From contig CAOKWH010000011.1 of assembly GCA_948473085.1 (NCBI GenBank), positions 1 through 64,000 on the forward strand: a stretch of 64,000 nt of DNA, read 5' to 3'. A program made the translations under genes and the position numbers. The first letter of the stretch is position 1. Every line of letters starts with the position of its first letter. Of this stretch, positions 44,253 through 53,129 are shown piece by piece. The notes below the pieces were generated by a model, which made no database searches, was not told the DNA's origin, and saw nothing but the letters and a program-made list of their open reading frames with translations. This stretch comes from an uncultured Clostridia bacterium (GTDB lineage: Bacteria; Bacillota; Clostridia; Oscillospirales; Ruminococcaceae).

Positions 44253-45185
44253 ATGCAGCAGTATCTATTAAATACAGTGAAAGGGGATTTGCACCTGATT
44301 CGGGACAGTCGGGAGCTGGAAAAAATACTGCCCGATGACCGGGTGATTACTGTGATGAACACCGGGGAGTTTGAGGAAAAGGCCATGCTGCCCCACAAAA
44401 GCGGCCTGATTGCCAGCATCCGGCACCACTCCATCAGCCGACTGGAAACCTTCAGTGACTGTATACAGGGGATTGTACGGGTGCCTTATCGCAGCAGCGG
44501 CAATTTAACCTCGCAATCCTTTGGGTTTCATTTGCAGGACGATACCATCACTTTTATTGACGACACCGATTTTTTGTGGAAAAAGTTCCAGAAGATAGAG
44601 CGGGACCCTCTGGGGGTTTGTAGCCTTACCTATCTGTTGCTCACCGTCCTGGACCTGTTTATTGCCGATGATGTGGCCTATTTGGATAAACTGGAAGAAA
44701 AGCTGGTAAAGATGGAGGAAAACCTGCTGCACCGCATACCCACCTCCTTTTATGCTACCGTAATCGGCCACCGGAAAGAACTGGCGCGTTTAAGGGCCTT
44801 TTATGAGCAGCTGATGAATATGGGGGATCAGATTCAGGCCGCAGTGGGGCATGAGCTCAGCCCCAAAGAAGCGGCGGCCTGGCGTATTTTTGACAGCCGG
44901 TGCGACCGGCTGCATGGCCATGTTGCCATGCTGGCAGATTATCTCCTGCAAATCCGGGAGCTTTACCAATCACTGATTGATGTGCAGCAAAACCAGGTGA
45001 TGACCTTTCTCACCATTGTCACCACCCTGTTTTTGCCCCTTACCTTAATCACCGGGTGGTTTGGTATGAATTTCCCCAACATGTATATTTTCCAGTGGAA
45101 GTGGGGATACCCGCTGGTGATACTGCTGAGTATTGGCCTGATTATTGCCGAGTTTATCTACTTTAGAAACAAGAAGATGCTTTAA
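44253..45185 (+). CDS. CorA family divalent cation transporter
   Basis: The 310-residue protein has a long charged cytoplasmic domain with coiled-coil character and two C-terminal membrane helices. The selectivity-filter GMN is present in ITGWFGMNFPNM between the helices. It is likely a magnesium or cobalt channel. I chose the ATG at 44253, after GGGAGGGAG; the frame is open upstream without a site. Confidence 0.92.
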   Translation: MQQYLLNTVKGDLHLIRDSRELEKILPDDRVITVMNTGEFEEKAMLPHKSGLIASIRHHSISRLETFSDCIQGIVRVPYRSSGNLTSQSFGFHLQDDTITFIDDTDFLWKKFQKIERDPLGVCSLTYLLLTVLDLFIADDVAYLDKLEEKLVKMEENLLHRIPTSFYATVIGHRKELARLRAFYEQLMNMGDQIQAAVGHELSPKEAAAWRIFDSRCDRLHGHVAMLADYLLQIRELYQSLIDVQQNQVMTFLTIVTTLFLPLTLITGWFGMNFPNMYIFQWKWGYPLVILLSIGLIIAEFIYFRNKKML

Positions 45186-45352
45186 ACACTCTATTATAAT
45201 ATATAAAAATATAAGAATAGATTATCAGATAGCGCTTAGGGTAGGGGTTTTCAGCCAACAATAAGCTGCACTGGGTATAATACCGGCACATTTCTTGCAA
45301 TTGCTGTCAACATCTATAAATTTGATAAATCGTCATTTTCGGAGGGGATATT

Positions 45353-45748
45353 TTGCTCTTTCATACTTTTTCTTCCCAGGAGGAACGACGAACATTTGGC
45401 AGTTCCGATTTTTTTGAACTACAGTTCTGTAGAATGCCACAAAAAACGGAAGTGGAAATCATTGTGGCAGCAGATAGTATCAGCCATTGGCTTGATGATT
45501 CCCTCTATGTAAGTGGAGAGGATGGCAGTGTGTTTATGCAGGAGTATGGCGGTATATTTGACTGCGGCATTTATAACAATTTAGAAACTGGTACGGTAGA
45601 CCTGTATGGAATCAATTATTATGAGCCCGACTTCATTGATACAGCAATAGTAAAACTTCTAAGCATAAGGCCGATAGATTATGAAACGCTTGTTGAATGG
45701 TTAAATACTGCCCAAAAATATAATGGATTTTACATATTGGGCGTATAA
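45353..45748 (+). CDS. Small acidic hypothetical protein
   Basis: The 131-residue protein starts at a TTG, 5 bp after GGAGGGG. It is strongly acidic (FMQEYGGIFDCGIY, YYEPDFIDTAIV) and codes with higher AT content than its neighbours. It resembles small immunity-type proteins in composition only; I do not recognise a family. No toxin gene is adjacent. Confidence 0.6.
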   Translation: MLFHTFSSQEERRTFGSSDFFELQFCRMPQKTEVEIIVAADSISHWLDDSLYVSGEDGSVFMQEYGGIFDCGIYNNLETGTVDLYGINYYEPDFIDTAIVKLLSIRPIDYETLVEWLNTAQKYNGFYILGV

Positions 45749-45846
45749 ACAACTTTTAGTTATCAGGGGGCATTTTTAGGTGAATTCCCCCTTGGCAGAT
45801 GTTTTCTTGAAATAGCAACAGGGGAATGGAAGGAGTTTTTTATAAG

Positions 45847-46473
45847 ATGGCAAAGCGTATTTGGCTCCATGGTTTGGGGCAGGGCCCGGAGAGCTGGCAG
45901 CAGGTTTTGACCCAGTTGCCCCCGATGGAGGAGACCTGCCCTGGCCTGTTTGCACTGCCGGATAGTGGGGAAGAGCTTACCTATCTGGCCCTGTATCAGG
46001 CGTTCTGCTGTTTCTGCCAGACATTCTCTGAGCCGCTGCATCTCTGCGGCCTGTCGCTGGGGGCTGTTTTGGCACTGAACTTTGCAGCTGAGTATCCGGA
46101 ACGGGTGGCCTCCTTAGTACTGATTGCTCCCCAGGAGCGAGCGCCAAATCGGCTGTTGAAGCTGCAAAACCTGCTGTTCCGCCTGATGCCGGAAAGAGCC
46201 TTTCGGTCTATGGGGCTGTCCAAAGCCCAGCTGCTTTCCCTCATGGCGTCTATGGCCGGGCTGGACCTTGGCCTGATGGTGGGGCAGGTGGGTTGCCCTA
46301 CCCTTCTGCTCTGCGGGGAGCGGGATACTGTGAACCGCAAAGCAGCCATCCGTTTGGCGGAGAAACTCCCGCACGCCCGGTTTTGCCAGATACCCAGCGC
46401 TGGGCATGAGGCAAATATCCAGGCGCCCAAAGCATTGGCCAGCCTCCTGGCCGAGTTCTATGCAGGGTTATAG
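45847..46473 (+). CDS. Alpha/beta hydrolase
   Basis: The 208-residue protein has WLHGLGQGPESWQQ (oxyanion HG motif), the nucleophile elbow CGLSLGAVLALNFA (GLSLG), an Asp in LLCGERDTVNR and a His in IPSAGHEANIQAP, completing the catalytic triad. I chose the ATG at 45847, after GGAAGGAG. An esterase or thioesterase is likely; substrate unknown. Confidence 0.88.
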   Translation: MAKRIWLHGLGQGPESWQQVLTQLPPMEETCPGLFALPDSGEELTYLALYQAFCCFCQTFSEPLHLCGLSLGAVLALNFAAEYPERVASLVLIAPQERAPNRLLKLQNLLFRLMPERAFRSMGLSKAQLLSLMASMAGLDLGLMVGQVGCPTLLLCGERDTVNRKAAIRLAEKLPHARFCQIPSAGHEANIQAPKALASLLAEFYAGL

Positions 46474-47061
46474 GAGAGAGTAGAACGAAAAGGTTTTTGG
46501 GCCATGTAGAACAGTAGAATCTTGTCTGAAAAAGGAAGATAGCCAATTGTATTTTAATCTCAGTACCACCGGCACAACGCCCTTTGTTTTACTTTGGTTT
46601 AGTTTAAAAGGGAGGGACAGTACAAAATTGGATCTCTTAGAGGGCACAGCCGGAGAAATTTTTATAACCATAATGGCTATGGGAAAATGTCTTCTTTGGT
46701 TTGGTAACATAGCATGTTCTTCTATGACCTGTACAAGAGAGGAGCAGGCATTATTATAAAGGGCAGCCGCTACCTACGCGGCGCATATTGAACCTATTTT
46801 CCATCCTTATAGCCAAATGGCGATTTATAAATGGGTAGTTCCGGCTTGGCTATTTAAGCCACATCTGGTGACAGCAAGTGTGGGTGTTTGGAGAACGGCT
46901 GGCGTCTAAATTTGAATGGCCCTATCACCGGATAAGATAGTAAAATATCTCCCTTTTCGGAATTGTGTACCCACTAAAAACAGGCTTATAAATATACATT
47001 GCAAGCAACAGGCAAATATTTTGTAATCAAGTATATAAATCGGGATTGATGGAGGGCAACT
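46474..47061. other. Long AT-richer intergenic region
   Basis: No convincing gene is present. Frames are open on both strands at 46468-46759, but neither has a ribosome binding site. A GCCGC/GCGGC hairpin is near 46765-46785. The left inverted repeat of the element described at 46940-47460 begins at 46951. Confidence 0.5.
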
Positions 47062-47460
47062 ATGGAATATAAGGACTATATTAAGCAAGGCTTGAATGGG
47101 AACGCCCCATTAAAATTAATATTATGCGGAAATATACAGGGGACGGAAAATGATAAAGTAGGTGTTGTATCAGTTGTGTATGCTACAAATGATAAAGACT
47201 TAGCAGAACAAAAAATGAATGAATTGATTGCCGTCAATCCTAATAATTATTACATGATTTATAGTGTGCCACTAAATGTTGATTTGACGGAACTTTCTCA
47301 TTATCCTTCAATAGCAATTTCTAAAGATGATTTACAATAAAAACAATTCCAATTTGAAGAGTTGTCAGGTAAGCACAAATTAGTGATCATATGTGAAAAT
47401 ATGCATTATACTTCAAATATTAAGCAGTGGGTACACTTTTCCGAAAAGGGTGTAAAATAT
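46940..47460. mobile_element. Candidate non-autonomous transposable element
   Basis: A 25-bp inverted repeat with 23 identities lies at 46951-46975 (CCCTTTTCGGAA then GTGTACCCACT) and 47426-47450. The 9-bp GTAAAATAT directly repeats just outside both ends (46940-46948 and 47452-47460), as a target-site duplication would. The element has one gene, 92 codons, and no transposase. The arm sequence reminds me of ends of some IS21-type elements, from memory only. Confidence 0.6.
47062..47340 (+). CDS. 92-residue hypothetical protein inside the inverted-repeat element
   Basis: The protein MEYKDYIKQGLNGNAPLKLI... has a good site (TGGAGGGCAACT) before its ATG. It looks like one alpha/beta domain with a YYMIYSVPLNVDLTELSHYPSIAI tail. 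No motif identifies it. It uses AT-rich codons unlike the neighbouring house-keeping genes and lies centrally between the two inverted repeats. It may be cargo of the element or a passenger. Confidence 0.6.
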   Translation: MEYKDYIKQGLNGNAPLKLILCGNIQGTENDKVGVVSVVYATNDKDLAEQKMNELIAVNPNNYYMIYSVPLNVDLTELSHYPSIAISKDDLQ

Positions 47461-47466
47461 TACTGG

Positions 47467-47504
47467 TTAAATATAAAAAGGCAGCTGCATCGTTTGCAGC
47501 CGCC
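47467..47504 (-). terminator. Terminator after the 158-residue acidic protein gene
   Basis: On the - strand GGCGGCTGCA pairs with TGCAGCTGCC (one G-U) over 5 nt, then TTTTTATATTT. Confidence 0.8.
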
Positions 47505-47519
47505 CAATATGGATTTTTA

Positions 47520-47996
47520 TTAGAGGAAGCAATGGGAATTGTCAAAGGCTTCCTCGTTTTTCTCAATAAGCTCTTTCAGACGCGCCAGTTTTTCCAGCAG
47601 AAGCCGCTGTTTTTCTGTGTAATCCTCCCCGTGGTAGTCGACAAAGGAAGCCCATTCTTCCGGGCAGCTACTGATGTCGTTATAAAGCGCCCGACAAAAA
47701 TCAAGCATACTAAAGTTGATAGAATTATAATAGCAGGGTTCCCGCCGTATATTCTTTTTTGCTCCGTCTGCTGTTTCAGCATATTCCACAAAGGTATAGC
47801 AGGTCCAGTAGCTGACCAGACACAGCATTCTGCCCGGTTCCATAAATCCTTTGACACAGAATGGGAGCAGTGTTTCCAGACCATGTATCGCTTGATCCAG
47901 CCATTCAAACGGAATGTCATCCAGATAGCTGAGTCCATAGGTATAGGACTGATCCAAGCTAAAATCTGTCCATCCATGCTGCGGTTTTGTAAGCAT
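47520..47996 (-). CDS. Acidic hypothetical protein (immunity-like composition)
   Basis: The 158-residue protein begins MLTKPQHGWTDFSLDQSYTYG and has LSYLDDIPFEWLDQAI and a C-terminal helix rich in Glu and Lys. I chose the ATG at 47996, after AGGGGAGGAA; the longer frame runs into rlmD. It is acidic and aromatic-rich like immunity proteins of polymorphic toxin systems, but no family is recognised and no toxin is nearby. It lies 28 bp after rlmD on the same strand. Confidence 0.65.
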   Translation of the reverse strand: MLTKPQHGWTDFSLDQSYTYGLSYLDDIPFEWLDQAIHGLETLLPFCVKGFMEPGRMLCLVSYWTCYTFVEYAETADGAKKNIRREPCYYNSINFSMLDFCRALYNDISSCPEEWASFVDYHGEDYTEKQRLLLEKLARLKELIEKNEEAFDNSHCFL

Positions 47997-48024
47997 ATTT
48001 TTTCCTCCCCTTTGGCAGATTAGA

Positions 48025-49395
48025 TTATTCCTGCAATATCTTTTTTGTTGGAACAAGCAGGCATACCGTCTCAACATGGGCTGTGCGGGGGAACATGTCC
48101 ACGGCTTGGCAGCGCACGGCCTGGTAGCCGTAGTTAGCCAGAACAGCAATATCCCGGGCCAGGGTGGCGCTGTTGCAGGAGACATAAACCAGCTTTTCCG
48201 GCTGCATTTGGGCAATGGTTTCCAGCAAAGCGGTGTCACAGCCCTTGCGGGGCGGGTCGATTATAATAACAGTGGGCTGGATTCCCTCATCCGCCAGTAT
48301 TTGGGCGGCTTTGGCGGCATCGCCGCAGAGAAAGCGGGCGTTTTTTATGCCGTTTCGCTTGGCATTTTGTATGGCGTTGTCCACAGCTTCCTGTACAATT
48401 TCTACACCAATCAGTTCCTTTGCCTGTCCGGCCAGGCTCAGGCCAATGGTACCGGCGCCACAATAGAGATCCAGCAGGACATCCTCCGGGCCAAGCTGGG
48501 CAAAGTCCCCGGCAGTGCGGTAAAGCTGCTGGGCGGCGTCGTGGTTGACCTGATAGAAGGCCAGAGGGGAAATATCAAACTGCACACCGCACAGGGTGTC
48601 GCTGATGCTTTCCCGCCCATAGAGCAGCCGGGATTTTCGCCCGAGAATAACATTGGTTTTTTCCCGGTTGATGTTTAGCTGAATGCTGACCACCTGGGGG
48701 AACTGTTGGGTGAGGGCGCGGACAAACTGCCCGCAGTGGGGCAGTTCGGTGCCGTTGATAACCAGGCAGAGCATGATTTCGCCAGATACTTCCCCTCGCC
48801 GGAGATAGACATGGCGAACCAGCCCCTGGTGCCGCTCCTCGTCGTATACCGGGATGTGATATTGGTCGATGAACTGCTCTACAAACTGCAAAATCTCCCC
48901 AAAAACAGCCGGCTGAAGGGCGCAGCCAGAATAGGGGATGACCCGATGGGAACGGCTGGCATAAAAGCCGCCTCGGGCACCTTGAGCGGTTTGGGCAATG
49001 GGATATTGGGCTTTGTTGCGGTAGGCATTTACTGCCGGGGAGGGGAGCAGGGGCGGCAGTTGCAGTTCCACCTTGCCAATACGCCGGAGGTTCTCGGCCA
49101 CAATGCGGTTTTTCAGCCGGCATTCCTCCTCATAGCGGATGTGGCGCAGGCTGCACCCGCCGCACTGGGCGTATACCGGGCAGTCCGGCTGAATACGGGT
49201 GGGGGAGGGAGTAAGGATTTCCTGAATAATGCCATAGCACAGAGTTTTTTGTACCTTGACTATTTTAACACGCAGGCAATCGCCTATGGCGCTCATGGGC
49301 ACAAATACAGCCATGCCGTCATAGCGCCCCACACCCATTGCCTCGGCTGTGATGTCGCTGATTTTTAGTTCTATTATGTCATTTTTATTCAGCAT
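48025..49395 (-). CDS. rlmD: 23S rRNA (uracil-C5)-methyltransferase, RlmD/RlmCD type
   Basis: The 456-residue protein has an N-terminal TRAM domain (about 1-60), an iron-sulfur cysteine set (CPVYAQCGGCSLRHI), and a C-terminal SAM methyltransferase with LDLYCGAGTIGLSLA, DPPRKGCD and the catalytic Cys in YVSCNSATLARD. It makes 5-methyluridine in 23S rRNA (U1939 and/or U747); which site cannot be told. GGAG lies 10 bp before the ATG. Confidence 0.93.
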   Translation of the reverse strand: MLNKNDIIELKISDITAEAMGVGRYDGMAVFVPMSAIGDCLRVKIVKVQKTLCYGIIQEILTPSPTRIQPDCPVYAQCGGCSLRHIRYEEECRLKNRIVAENLRRIGKVELQLPPLLPSPAVNAYRNKAQYPIAQTAQGARGGFYASRSHRVIPYSGCALQPAVFGEILQFVEQFIDQYHIPVYDEERHQGLVRHVYLRRGEVSGEIMLCLVINGTELPHCGQFVRALTQQFPQVVSIQLNINREKTNVILGRKSRLLYGRESISDTLCGVQFDISPLAFYQVNHDAAQQLYRTAGDFAQLGPEDVLLDLYCGAGTIGLSLAGQAKELIGVEIVQEAVDNAIQNAKRNGIKNARFLCGDAAKAAQILADEGIQPTVIIIDPPRKGCDTALLETIAQMQPEKLVYVSCNSATLARDIAVLANYGYQAVRCQAVDMFPRTAHVETVCLLVPTKKILQE

Positions 49396-49479
49396 TGTCC
49401 TAACACTCCATTTTTAAAAAAGATGGCAGTAAAGCGGGTGCCCTACTGCCAATGTCCCACAGGGTGCTTTCCCCTGTTT

Positions 49480-50445
49480 TTATTTTTTGTTCACCACATT
49501 CATAGGTTTACCTTCCAGGAAGCCAAACAGGCACTGGGCCGAAATATCCAGCAGCCGGGCGCGGGTTTCCTTGGGTGTCCAGCCAATGTGGGGGCTAATT
49601 AAGCAGCGGGGATGGCCCACCAGCGGGCAGTCCGGCTTGGGAGGCTCAGATGTAAGCACATCCAGCCCAGCCATGTACACCTTGCCGCTGTCCAGTGCAT
49701 CCGCCAGGTCCTGCTCGTTAATTACCGGCCCGCGGGAGGTATTGAGGATAACCACACCGTCCTTCATTTTGGCAATGCTCCCGGCATTGATCATCCCCTG
49801 TGTTTCCGGGGTGAGGGGGCAGTGGATGGAAATAACATCCGACACGGCATAGAGGGTTTCCAGGTCCACAAACTTTAGGCGGTCATTCTCCAGCGACTTA
49901 TCGGGGTGGCGGCGGTAGGCCACTACATTCATCCCAAAGGCGTTGGCTACCCGCGCTACAGCTGTGCCAATGGAGCCCATGCCAATAATGCCCATTGTCT
50001 TGCCGGCAATTTCAAACATGGGGGCGGCGGAAACGCCGGGGTCCTTAAACTTGGTCCATCCCCACTGCTTTACATAGTCGGTGCGGGCAGAGATGCTGCC
50101 CATAATTTCCAGCAGCAGGGAGAAGGTAACCTGGGTAACAGCATCGGTGGAATAGCCGGAAACATTGCTGACTACAACATCATGGGCAGAGGCAGCAGCC
50201 ACATCAATGGCGTTGAATCCGGTACCAAGTACGCCAATATACTTGATATTAGGGCATTTTTCAAAGGTTTCGGCAGTTATGGGCGCCCGGCAGGCAAATA
50301 CAATTTCTGCATCACCGATACGCTGGGCAATCTGGTCCGGGGTGCTTTCATCATACCAAACCAGGTCGGGAAACCGGTCCCGTACGGCCCAGTGCATATT
50401 GTCATGGTTTACAAGATATCCATCAAGAACAACAGCCTTCATCAT
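49480..50445 (-). CDS. D-2-hydroxyacid dehydrogenase
   Basis: The 321-residue protein has the NAD-binding GIIGMGSIGTAVA, the active-site Arg in NTSRGPVINE, and the His in SPHIGWTPKETR. It resembles glycerate/hydroxypyruvate dehydrogenases, but the substrate is not certain. I chose the first of two adjacent ATGs (50445), 6 bp after AAGGAGC. Confidence 0.92.
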   Translation of the reverse strand: MMKAVVLDGYLVNHDNMHWAVRDRFPDLVWYDESTPDQIAQRIGDAEIVFACRAPITAETFEKCPNIKYIGVLGTGFNAIDVAAASAHDVVVSNVSGYSTDAVTQVTFSLLLEIMGSISARTDYVKQWGWTKFKDPGVSAAPMFEIAGKTMGIIGMGSIGTAVARVANAFGMNVVAYRRHPDKSLENDRLKFVDLETLYAVSDVISIHCPLTPETQGMINAGSIAKMKDGVVILNTSRGPVINEQDLADALDSGKVYMAGLDVLTSEPPKPDCPLVGHPRCLISPHIGWTPKETRARLLDISAQCLFGFLEGKPMNVVNKK

Positions 50446-50678
50446 TTTTCGCTCCTTCGGTTTTTGGATGCGGGGCATCACAGAATATAGCTTTATTATA
50501 GCATATCTTTGCAAATGGTTCCAGCAAAAAGAATGGCATGTCTATATTAAGTTAGCCGCTCTTTACTTTGTTTAGGCTTTTTGACAGCTTATATCTACTG
50601 GCATTGTGCTAAATGCCATTCGGCAAGAAGGAACAGAGAGCATTTTTATGTGAACTGATATATGGGCTAAAGACCGGA

Positions 50679-50711
50679 ATACTCATAGAAAATTCTATTT
50701 TCTATGAGTAT
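50679..50711. repeat. Perfect 14-bp palindrome
   Basis: ATACTCATAGAAAA and TTTTCTATGAGTAT are exact complements around a 5-nt loop. There is no T tail, so it is not a typical terminator. It could be an operator, a cruciform, or a trace of an insertion. Confidence 0.6.
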
Positions 50712-50750
50712 GGATTGTTTTATGGAGGAAGGAAACAGGATCATCTGATA

Positions 50751-50778
50751 GAAAAGGCTGTTCCATATTGGAACAGCC
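50751..50778 (-). terminator. Terminator after the second degV gene
   Basis: On the - strand GGCTGTTCC pairs perfectly with GGAACAGCC over 5 nt, followed by TTTTC. Confidence 0.75.
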
Positions 50779-50791
50779 CTTCCATTATTCT

Positions 50792-51664
50792 CTATACCCG
50801 TCCCTTTCCCCAATAGGCCAGGCCCAATGTTCCGGGGCCGGTGTGGCAGCCTATTACCGGGCCGATGCTGCTGAAGTGGATATTGCGGACTTTGTAGTGC
50901 TTTTTGATGTAGTCAGCCAACTTTTTGGCGTCCTCCAGGGCGTCTGCATGGGCGATCCAGATATGTTCCAGGCTGTCGGCTTCATCCAAATGCTTGGCCA
51001 TGCCGGCAAAGAGGTTATTTTTTCCCCGTACCTTTTCGGCTGTTACCAGTTTGCCCTCGGTGTTTAGCGTAATAATGGGCTTGATACCCAAGGCAGTGCC
51101 CACTACAGCAGTGGCTGCCGAGAGCCGCCCACCCCGGTGCAGATGGCCCAGGTCGTCCACAGCGAGCTGATGGCAAACCCGCTGGCGGTTCTGTTTTAGC
51201 CAGTTCCGGGCGTCTTCAATGGAGCTTCCGGCTTCCCGCATCCGGGCTGCCTGGTCAATCAACATCTCAACCCCTACGCAGGCAGAAAGGCTATCTACCA
51301 CAAAAATTTTGCGTTCCGGGTACTGTACTGCCAGTTCCTGGGCTATAAACCGGGCGGAGGCATAGGTGCCGCTGAGTCCGGAGGAGAAGGCAATGTACAA
51401 TACATCCCGGCCCTGCTTGAGCAGGCGCTCCAATGTCTGCTGGGTCTGGTCAGGGTTTATTTGGGAGGTGGCCACCTTGGCTTTGGTATTGCGCAGGGTG
51501 GCGTACAGCTCCTGGGCGGTCAGCTCCCGTTCATCGGGGTAGGCGCAGTATTCCTTTTCGTCAATGGAAAAACTGAGCGGGAAGAAAGCATCTATATGCA
51601 GGGCGTCAAACCGGGCCTGGCTCAGGTCGGCGCCAGAATCGGCGACAATGGCAAATCTGTTCAT
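50792..51664 (-). CDS. DegV family fatty-acid-binding protein
   Basis: The 290-residue protein has ADSGADLSQARFD at the start, KVATSQINPDQ, AFSSGLSGTYASARF and HLHRGGRLSAATAVVG, all DegV features. It likely binds a fatty acid for a FakA-type kinase. I chose the ATG at 51664, preceded by AGAGGAGA. It is only distantly related to the DegV protein at 16947-17810. Confidence 0.93.
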   Translation of the reverse strand: MNRFAIVADSGADLSQARFDALHIDAFFPLSFSIDEKEYCAYPDERELTAQELYATLRNTKAKVATSQINPDQTQQTLERLLKQGRDVLYIAFSSGLSGTYASARFIAQELAVQYPERKIFVVDSLSACVGVEMLIDQAARMREAGSSIEDARNWLKQNRQRVCHQLAVDDLGHLHRGGRLSAATAVVGTALGIKPIITLNTEGKLVTAEKVRGKNNLFAGMAKHLDEADSLEHIWIAHADALEDAKKLADYIKKHYKVRNIHFSSIGPVIGCHTGPGTLGLAYWGKGRV

Positions 51665-51768
51665 AAATCTCCTCTGTGAAAAATTCAAACGAAAATAAGC
51701 AATATTATACTAACTATATCACACTGCGCTGTTTATTAGCAATGAATTTTTCATGAACAAGGGCGGAG

Positions 51769-52017
51769 CTAAGATAAATCGTGCCGCCAAATGAGCTCGC
51801 ACAGAATCACAGCTGCCAGCCCGGCGGCCAGAGTGGCATAGCTGGCCTCACCCAACCCCTGTGCCAGGGCGCAAAGCCGCATATAGTTCCCCAGCGGCGC
51901 TATGTAACCGGTCAGCGCAGCCAAAAACAGGCAGACTACAGCTAAAAAAATACTCCAAAGCAACAGGCAGCGGGAATAGTCGCAGAGGCCCTCCAGCAGC
52001 TGACGCAGTTTTTCCAT
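51769..52017 (-). CDS. Small membrane protein
   Basis: The 82-residue protein has two hydrophobic segments (about 20-37 and 56-75) and a short charged C-terminus. AAAGGGG precedes the ATG. No family recognised. It is alone upstream of the second degV gene. Confidence 0.6.
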   Translation of the reverse strand: MEKLRQLLEGLCDYSRCLLLWSIFLAVVCLFLAALTGYIAPLGNYMRLCALAQGLGEASYATLAAGLAAVILCELIWRHDLS

Positions 52018-52207
52018 TCCATTTGTCCCCTTTCACCAAACTTTTCAGCTCCTATTGTACCGCAGGATAAGTGGCAGGAAAAGGGAGAAAAGGCAGGGGA
52101 AAAGCCTGACAAAAACCGGCAGGATCTCCGCCAGCTTTTACAGCTGTAAACTTGGGATAGGCTCCTGTATAATGGAGCTATAAAGGATATTTTGGAGGTG
52201 TTTTACG

Positions 52208-52435
52208 ATGATGCTGGATTACACATCCCAGCCGCTGTTTGTGTGGGTAACAGGCCCGGAGGGGCAGGAGGGCCAGTATGGGCTCTCGGTGCAGGACTGC
52301 CAGGGCAACTGCCTGTTTTGCTGCGGGCAGCTGACGGGGGACCATAACCGGGTGCTGCTTTTGGCCGGTTTGCTGGAGGAGCAGGATATTGCCCCGGCCC
52401 ATATTGCCGATATAGCAGAGGATTTTCTGTACTGA
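52208..52435 (+). CDS. DUF6514-like small protein
   Basis: The 75-residue protein ends LEEQDIAPAHIADIAEDFLY, which matches the C-terminal 'Asp-x-x-Glu-Asp-Phe-Leu' pattern of DUF6514 proteins, and has a YGLSV segment typical of their middle. The function of the family is unknown. A TGTATAAT extended -10 lies at 52166-52173, and GGAGG precedes the ATG. Another ATG one codon later is equally possible. Confidence 0.7.
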   Translation: MMLDYTSQPLFVWVTGPEGQEGQYGLSVQDCQGNCLFCCGQLTGDHNRVLLLAGLLEEQDIAPAHIADIAEDFLY

Positions 52436-52576
52436 GAGGCCGAAGCGGGATTTTTTCCTGTTTTCTGCTTGTTTTCTGGTGGCAATAATGGTACAATGTC
52501 TGTAATTCGTTACATACGCTGGCCTGTATCCCAAATGGTGTAAACAGGCCGAAGGAACAGGATAGGAAAACAGACT

Positions 52577-53035
52577 ATGAAATGTCCCTGCTGTGGATAT
52601 ACTGAGAGCAAGGTGGTGGATTCCCGCCCCACGGATGAAAACGAGCGGATTCGCCGGCGTCGGGAGTGTATGCGCTGTGAAAAGCGGTTTACCACCTATG
52701 AGATTGTTGAAACTGTGCCCATTGTTGTGCTGAAAAAGAACGGCATGCAGGAACCCTTTGACCGGGAAAAGCTGCTCCAGGGTATGCTCCGGGCCTGTAA
52801 AAAGCGCCCGGTATCGGTGGAACAGATGGAAAAGATGGTGGACTGCATTGAAAGCGGGCTGCAAAACCGTTTGGTGCGGGAGGTAACCTCCACCACCATT
52901 GGCGAGCTGGCGCTGGATGCACTGCGGGATGTGGACGAGGTTGCCTATGTACGCTTTGTCTCGGTGTATCGCAGCTTTGGCAATATCGATTCCTTTTTGG
53001 AGGAATTGGAGAAGCTGAGAAGCCAAAAGAGCTAA
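52577..53035 (+). CDS. nrdR: Transcriptional repressor NrdR
   Basis: The 152-residue protein has the N-terminal zinc finger MKCPCCGYTESKVVDSRP...CMRCEKRFTTYE (CPCC and CMRC pairs) and an ATP-cone domain. NrdR represses ribonucleotide reductase genes according to nucleotide levels. No nrd gene is in the window. It ends at a strong terminator. Confidence 0.96.
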   Translation: MKCPCCGYTESKVVDSRPTDENERIRRRRECMRCEKRFTTYEIVETVPIVVLKKNGMQEPFDREKLLQGMLRACKKRPVSVEQMEKMVDCIESGLQNRLVREVTSTTIGELALDALRDVDEVAYVRFVSVYRSFGNIDSFLEELEKLRSQKS

Positions 53036-53048
53036 AACCAAACAGCAT

Positions 53049-53092
53049 AAAAAGCAGGTGTTCTGGTATCGGTCCGGAATACCTGCTTTTTT
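53049..53092 (+). terminator. Terminator after nrdR
   Basis: AAAAAGCAGGTGTTCTGG pairs with CCGGAATACCTGCTTTTTT, allowing G-U pairs, over a short loop. Confidence 0.85.
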
Positions 53093-53129
53093 GTTATCTC
53101 AAAAGGAAAACATTGTGTAGAGGGCTTTC

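Larger units (their letters stand above)
50446..50791. other. Intergenic region with a perfect palindrome
   Basis: No gene is supported. TATAAT-like sequence for the dehydrogenase gene lies near 50498-50503 on the - strand. The palindrome at 50679-50711 and the degV terminator at 50751-50778 are the only structures seen. Confidence 0.45.

Noticed and set aside
45353..47996. A toxin-immunity or anti-phage defence island
   Set aside because: Two proteins look immunity-like in composition only; no toxin, nuclease or other effector is present.
50613..50816. 67-codon frame before the degV terminator
   Set aside because: No binding site; it runs through the perfect palindrome and the - strand terminator, so it is unlikely to be coding.
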